Origin: Progne subis subis
Taxonomy: Eukaryota > Chordata > Aves > Passeriformes > Hirundinidae
NCBI GenBank assembly: GCA_022316685.1
Contig: JAKJHU010000650.1
Location: forward strand, 1 to 64,000
Reading direction: 5' to 3'
Length of the DNA stretch: 64,000 nt
Each line of letters opens with the position of its first letter. The stretch's first letter is position 1. Position numbers and translations under genes: made by a program. The notes under the pieces were generated by a model. That model saw only the letters and a list, made by a program, of their open reading frames with translations, was not told the DNA's origin and did no database searches. Shown here one piece after another: positions 58,647 through 64,000 of the stretch.

Positions 58647-60275
58647 GCTCCTTGCCCAGGCTCTCTCCAGAACACGCCCAGGCCAATGCTCAGCAGAGAA
58701 AAGCCCCGTGAGCAGCCCCAGGGTGGCCGTGGGCAGGCTGGGGGCAAACAGCATGGCTGGGGCTCTGCAAGGTGCCTGGGGGAGATGGGAAGGAGCAGCA
58801 GAGCACGAGCTGATCCATCCCCACTGCGCTGAACACCCCAGGGCAGCGTCCCAGAGCGTCCTCATGCACCTGCCAACAACATCCCCCCTCTGCAGCCCTG
58901 GCCTCTCCCCCAGCTCACACAGGTGCCGCATCCTTGCAGGCACAGACACGGCAGCACTGGCTCAGGAGCCCCTGTGTGCACTGCCCAGAGCAGGCGTGAG
59001 CACCCCCATGGTGTTGGTGTGGGGAGATGAACCTGAGTGAGCACAAATACCATCAACCCCTGGGGCCAGGAAGGGCTGGGGGCCAGCAGGGAAACCACTC
59101 AGGTTTGTGGTGGCCTCTGAAGTCATCCAGAAAGTTTATTCCCATGAGCTGTGAGTTTCCTGTGCCACTGCAGATGTTGTTGCTCAGAGCCAGGGCTGCC
59201 TGGCAGCCACCCCCAAACTGCCCTCAGCATTTCCTTTGCATCACCTTGGCATTCTTTACCCTTCCTGGCACAAATTTCTTTCTATTGCCCACTCCTCTTC
59301 CCTCCCCTGCAAACAGCCCACCTCTGGCTGCCCTTTCCTCTCTGGCCCCACTCCCCATTTCAGTTCCTGAGTTCCCGGCACCATGGGAACGTCCTTTGGG
59401 GAGCAGGATCATCCTCCAAGTGCTTCAGGAATTGTCTGCAGCCTCCTGCAGTGCCCCGTGGTGCTCCCTTGCCAGAGGCACCACAGGCCAGGGGGGCACA
59501 TCTGGGCTGCTGTGTCTGGCTGTGGGGCTCCCTGTTGTAGGCAAGGAGGAGGAGCTGCAGAGGCTCTGCAGGACTGAGAGGATGGGCTTTGGGGCTGTGA
59601 GGAGAAGCTGAGGCACCTGGGCTGCTGGACCTTCTGGAGAGGAGGCCCAGGGCTCATCCTGAAAGTGCTGCAAGGGTGGTTTCAGAGAATCACAGAATCA
59701 GCAAGGTTGGAAAAGGCCTTGGACATCATCAAGTCCATCCTGTGCCCTGACACTGTCTTGTCTCCTCTGAGCCTCCTCTTCTCCTGGATAAATAACCCCA
59801 GCTCCCTTATCTGCTCCTCACAGGACTTGTGTTCCAGACCCCTCACCAGCCTTGTTGCTCTTCTCTGGACACGCTCCAGCCCCTCCATATCCTTCCTAAA
59901 TTGTGGGGCCCAGAACTGGACACAGCACTCAAGGTGCTGCCCCAACGAGTGCTGAGCACAGGGGAGGAATCACTGTCCTGGTCCTGAAGGCCACACTGTT
60001 CCTGATCCAGGCCAGGAGCCATTGGCCTTCTTGGCCACCTGGGCACACTGCTGGCTCATGTCCAGCCTGCTCTCCGTCAGTCCTCATAGGTCCATTTCTC
60101 CTGGCTGCTGTCCAGCCAATCTGTCCCCAGCCTGCACCGCTTCAGGAGCTGTTGTGACCAAAGTGCAGGACTCAGTACCTGGACTTGTTAAACCTCATAT
60201 TGTTGGATTTGACTTCCTGCATCCAGCCTGTCCAGGGCCCTGTGCACAGCCCTCCTACCCTCCAGCAGATCAACT
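58647..60275 (+). repeat. Arm 5 of the U/S array (+)
   Basis: Same sequence and orientation as arms 1 and 3. It contains a CR1 at 59690-60270 and runs on into the 37-bp array of S3. Confidence 0.85.
59690..60270 (-). mobile_element. CR1 LINE fragment in arm 5
   Basis: The minus strand reads [20 protein letters not shown], then [20 protein letters not shown] and EKRRLRGDK (59682-59945). The 3' terminus is near 59690. It is 5'-truncated, with stops. Confidence 0.85.
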
Positions 60276-60278
60276 CAC

Positions 60279-60725
60279 TGTCACCACGGTTCCTTGTGTC
60301 CCTAGACTGTCACAATGGTCTCCATGATTCCATGAGGCCTCCCAGTGTCATAGTGTGCCTTTGGTTCCGTGGGACCCCTTGGTGTCACAAAGTCCCTTGG
60401 ATCCTTGACCCCCACAGTGTGACAATGGTGCCTTGGGCCCCCAAGACCCTGGAGCGTCACAAAGGATCCTTTGTTCCATGAGGTCTGGCAGTGCAGCAAT
60501 GATCTCCTTGGTTCCACAGGGTCACAGTGGCCTCTGTGGTTCCACCAGGCTCCAGACTGTCACCATGGACTCCTTGCTTGCATTTATCCCCACAGTGTCG
60601 CAATGGCCCCTTGGCTCTATGGTGCCATATCATGCACAGTGTCACTCTGGTCCTCTTAGGGCCACCCGTCCCTGCAGTGTCACAATGGCCCCTTGCTTCC
60701 CCAGCACCTTGCAGTGTCACCATCA
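60279..60725 (+). repeat. About 37-bp minisatellite (S3 copy)
   Basis: Nearly the same, base for base, as 33554-34000; only scattered single-base differences were noticed (for example GTGTGACAATGG for GTGTCACAATGG). Confidence 0.85.
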
Positions 60726-61310
60726 TCAGAGAATCAAGCAGGCTGGAAAAGACCTTGGAGAGCATCAAGTCCAACCTGTGACCCAACAGCACCTTGTCAC
60801 CCAGACATGTGGCATTGAGTGCCACATCCAGTCTTTCCTTAGACACCTCCAGGGATGATGAGTGACCCACCTCCTGGGGCAGCCCATTCCAATGCCCAGT
60901 CACTCTTTTGGTGAAGAATATTTCCACAGGTCCCGCATAAACAATCTCTGGAACAGTTAAGGCTGTGGCCTCTTGTCCTGTCACTGTTCCCAGGGAGAAG
61001 AGCCCAATCCTCACCAGCTGCACCCTCCTGTCATGGAGCTGTAGAGAGTGATGAGGTCTCCCCTGAGCCTCCTCTTCTCCTGGATAAAGAACCCCAGCTC
61101 CCTCAGCCACTCCTTACAGAACTTGTACTCCAGACCCCTCACCAGCCTTGTTGCCCTCTTCTGGACACACTCCAGCCCCTCAATATTCTTCCTAAATTGG
61201 GGAGCCCAGAACTGGATACAGCACTCGAGGTGCAGCCTCATCAGTGCCCAGTACAGGGGAAGAATCACTGCTCTGGTCGTGCTGGCCACACCATTCCTAA
61301 TCCATAGGAG
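60726..61310 (-). mobile_element. CR1 LINE 3' end with ORF2 fragment (S3 copy)
   Basis: Counterpart of 34001-34600 and almost unchanged from it. The ORF2 end at 61011-61289 is the same peptide. Confidence 0.9.
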
Positions 61311-61760
61311 TGCCAGGGGTTGGATGAGGGAAATAGTGGGGGTGGGGACAAAGTGTTACTGGTTGTCAGCCATGAAGGGTCTTGATTTTCATGTATATTC
61401 AGACTGCATTAGAAGGTGCTCAGGATCAATATCAACTGGGGACTGCTGATATCAATCTATAAACAGGAAAAGAAAACAGGGAAAAACCTTCTCTCTGCAT
61501 TGTTTTCTATATAGTATATTCACTTTGACTATACTTCTGAAATCTGTCTAATTAACCATGGAAGAACTGAAGATTTGAGTTAATCCCATGGGCTTGTATT
61601 TATTGCGTGTTTTGAGTAAATATGTATGAATCTTTGTCACAGAATTCCTGAACTGAAGGGCTCAAGAAAGAAGAGGGCTCTGGAGTAGTAAAATTCAACA
61701 GCAATCTCCCAGTGTCTGAGGATCCATCCTCATCAGAGCAGGAATGAACAGAAATGGGCA
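61311..61760. other. Diverged duplicate of part of block q (S3 copy)
   Basis: Counterpart of 34601-35030. No gene. Confidence 0.6.
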
Positions 61761-63245
61761 CAGCTTTCTGGCTGCCCCAGCTTTGGGATGAGCTCTGGGC
61801 CTGGAGCAGGAGCAGCGCTTGAGGCCCCAAGGCCGGGGCTGTTGTGCTGGCCTGGGCAGATGGGATGGCAGCAGGGTCTGCAGAGCTCTCAGCACCTCAG
61901 CGACAGGGGAGCAGGGCACACAGGGAGCCTCCTTTTCCCTTGACCCAGCACCTTCCCCATGGCTGGGGCTGAGTCCTGTCTGAGCTGCAGCTGCTGCTGT
62001 GCCCTTGCGAGGGGCTGAGGCCGTGGGGCCCTGCCCAGAGCAGCCTGCCCTGAGCAGAGCTGTGGGGCCGGAGCCGGCTGGGCTGTGCTGGGGAGAGGCC
62101 CTTGGTGCTGCCGAGAGCTCAGGGCAGCTGGCAGAGCTTGGAGGGAGCTGGGCTGGGCTGAGAGAGCCTGTCACAGAAACCATCAGTGTCCATCTCAGCC
62201 TGTGTGAGCGTGCAGGGGCAGGACTCAGCCCAGGCCTTGTGGGGCAGGGCCAGCGCCTGTGGAAGGCCTTGAAAACAGGCAAGTGGCCCAGAGAGGAGAC
62301 TGCTCTGTGCCCTTGGTGGCATGGACAGAGCAGGGACACGGCCCAGGACATTTGTCAGCGCCAGCCTCTGTCCCCAGCCATTGCCAGCCCTGGTTGCTCA
62401 GCCCAGGTTTGCGGGGCAGTTTGGCTGTGGCCCAGCTCCATCCTCCTGCAGGGCTCAGGGCCTGTTCCCGGCCATGGCCAGCCCTGCCCGGCCTCTCTGC
62501 TGGCCCAGAGCCCGGCAGAGCCCGGGGCAGGGCTGTCTGTGCAGCCCCACAGGTGCCATGGGCTGGGCAGGAGCTGGCAGAGGCTGCCCAGCAGGGAGAC
62601 CATGGGGCACAGAGCCCCAAGGCTGCTGTGGGCACCACGGCACAGGGGCCGTTCCCACCCGCAATGCTCCTGTCCTGCCCTGCGCCTGCACAGGGGCTGT
62701 GGCACCATGGCTGGGCCAGCGTGGCACAAAGGGGCCACGCAGCTGCTGCTGGGGCTGACAGCAGGGCCAGGCACACACAAGGAATTGCTGGGCATTGCCT
62801 GGGCTGGGCAGGGCTGGCTGTGCCAAAGGCAGAGCTCAGCTGCCCTTGGTGGCTGCAGGGAAAGTGCAAAGCCCAAAGAGCCCAGAGACCAAGGCTGGAG
62901 GAGGGAAATGCAGGGCTGCTGCGGGATGGGGAGGGGATTGAATTTCAGCACACACCTCAGTTCTCTGACAATCCCGGCACAATGCTGGTCCCTGTTCCAG
63001 CCTGGAGCAGAGCAGATGGTTTTGGGACAGGAGCCCTCTGGGGCTGTCATGGACCTGCAGCTTGCAAGGTGCTCTGCTCTCCTTCAGCTCCTCTCTGACA
63101 GATGCCAATCCCAGCTCGGCACCTCAGGGCGTGAGTGGCACTGCCTGTGCATGGGCACACAACTGATGTCTGCCTGGAAAGGGGCACAGGTTTTAATACC
63201 TTTTAGTTTCATATTATACAAGCAAATCTCTGTTATCTGGGTCAT
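61761..63245 (+). other. Block p of unit S (S3 copy)
   Basis: Counterpart of 35031-36540. In this copy alone a frame of 416 codons is open (61999-63249), but S1 and S2 have shifts in it and no known protein matches. Confidence 0.5.
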
Positions 63246-64000
63246 TTAAGTATTTTAAACAAGTAGCAAAATTTTCTCACCAGGAACAGGAATTTCCTGG
63301 ATCTACTGGATTCTCCTACTGATGGCAGGAGAAGAAATACTGATCTTCCCCTCTGCCTTTGCCACAAACACTCAGTCTAACAATTCCTGACCCTCTTCCT
63401 TCAGGTGTTTCCAACTCTCCTGTTTAAATGACCATGTGTAAGGGCATTTCTTCATACAGAACAGCTGGATCTATATCCTTCCTGTTACTCCCGGATTTTC
63501 TCCTGCAGCTCTTCTCTGGTCATTTCAATGTGTCTCCCTTGACTAGCTTCATGCTTTGAGCATTCCAGAGTTGCCCAGTTTTTCAGAAATTTAAATAACA
63601 CCTTAATCAGTGTCATAGTTTTATTTGTTTCTTATATATCACCTCTCTTATGTCTTGAAAATTTTTCCTGTTTGGAAATCACTTGTGGGTTGTGGACCTG
63701 TCAGATCTTGCTGGGATGTCACAAGGAGCTGAGGGAAGTGTTTTGATGATTCATAAATTTTATCATGTTCACATTTTTTATGTTGGCCATGAAGAGGAAC
63801 CTTTCTGTGCCTCCAAGTCTCACCAGTTCCTGGTCCCTCCAAGGACATAAACCTGAGGAGTTGTGCTTCCCACTCCAGTGGCTTCACTTGGACTTCCCTC
63901 CACAGCCAGAGCAAAGCTCCCTTGTCCCGGGATGGACAAAGTCCCTGGCTGTGGAGGGATGAAGGAAACAGGACAGGCTGTGGGGATCAGGTGCAGGGAA
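63246..64000 (+). other. Block q of unit S (S3 copy, cut by window end)
   Basis: Matches 36541-37280. No gene seen. Confidence 0.5.

Noticed and set aside
61999..63249. 416-codon frame in block p of S3
   Set aside because: The equivalent frames in S1 and S2 are broken, several other frames overlap it on both strands, and no known domain is seen. The GC-rich, stop-poor composition explains it.

Overview
The window looks like songbird (passerine) nuclear DNA. It carries intronless olfactory receptor copies of the avian OR14-like type, C2H2 zinc finger copies with the two-exon layout common in passerines, many 5'-truncated CR1 LINE fragments, and LTR elements. It shows no operons, rRNA, tRNA or CRISPR arrays. 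Everything was read by eye, so identities are impressions from short samples and borders of noncoding blocks are good to a few tens of bases.

Most of the 64 kb is two alternating units. Unit U (about 12 kb) runs from an olfactory receptor (OR), through its GC-rich 5' flank, a CR1 tail, a 140-bp tandem repeat, a CR1 fragment, 69-bp and 41-bp minisatellites and another CR1, to a zinc finger gene (ZNF). Unit S (about 8-12 kb) holds a 37-bp minisatellite, CR1 pieces, two long single-copy-like blocks (here p and q), a 1.6-kb LTR and a collapsed remnant of U. Copies of a 1.4-1.65 kb arm (GC-rich sequence ending in a CR1 fragment) stand at every U/S border, in alternating orientation: 9312-10790 (+), 17780-19419 (-), 31921-33550 (+), 42051-43409 (-), 58647-60275 (+).

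Order: U1 (1-9311, OR end off the window, forward); S1 (between arms 1 and 2); U2 (19420-31920, forward); S2 (between arms 3 and 4, inverted relative to S1); U3 (43410-58646, inverted relative to U1 and U2); S3 (after arm 5, same orientation as S2, cut by the window end). Each complete unit is therefore bounded by inverted arms and is present in both orientations, as expected if the arms mediate inversion.

Only one clearly intact gene is present: the ZNF of U2 (29296-30456, minus strand, two exons, eight fingers). The ZNFs of U1 and U3 are broken. The U2 OR is complete apart from one inserted base. The U3 OR has three small deletions. U3 alone carries a 2.9-kb LTR element whose interior and 3' LTR are heavily G-to-A changed relative to its 5' LTR. 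The 41-bp minisatellite carries RFX X-box-like motifs in every repeat. The window may come from an ampliconic region (sex chromosome, subtelomere, microchromosome or germline-restricted chromosome); the sequence alone does not say which.
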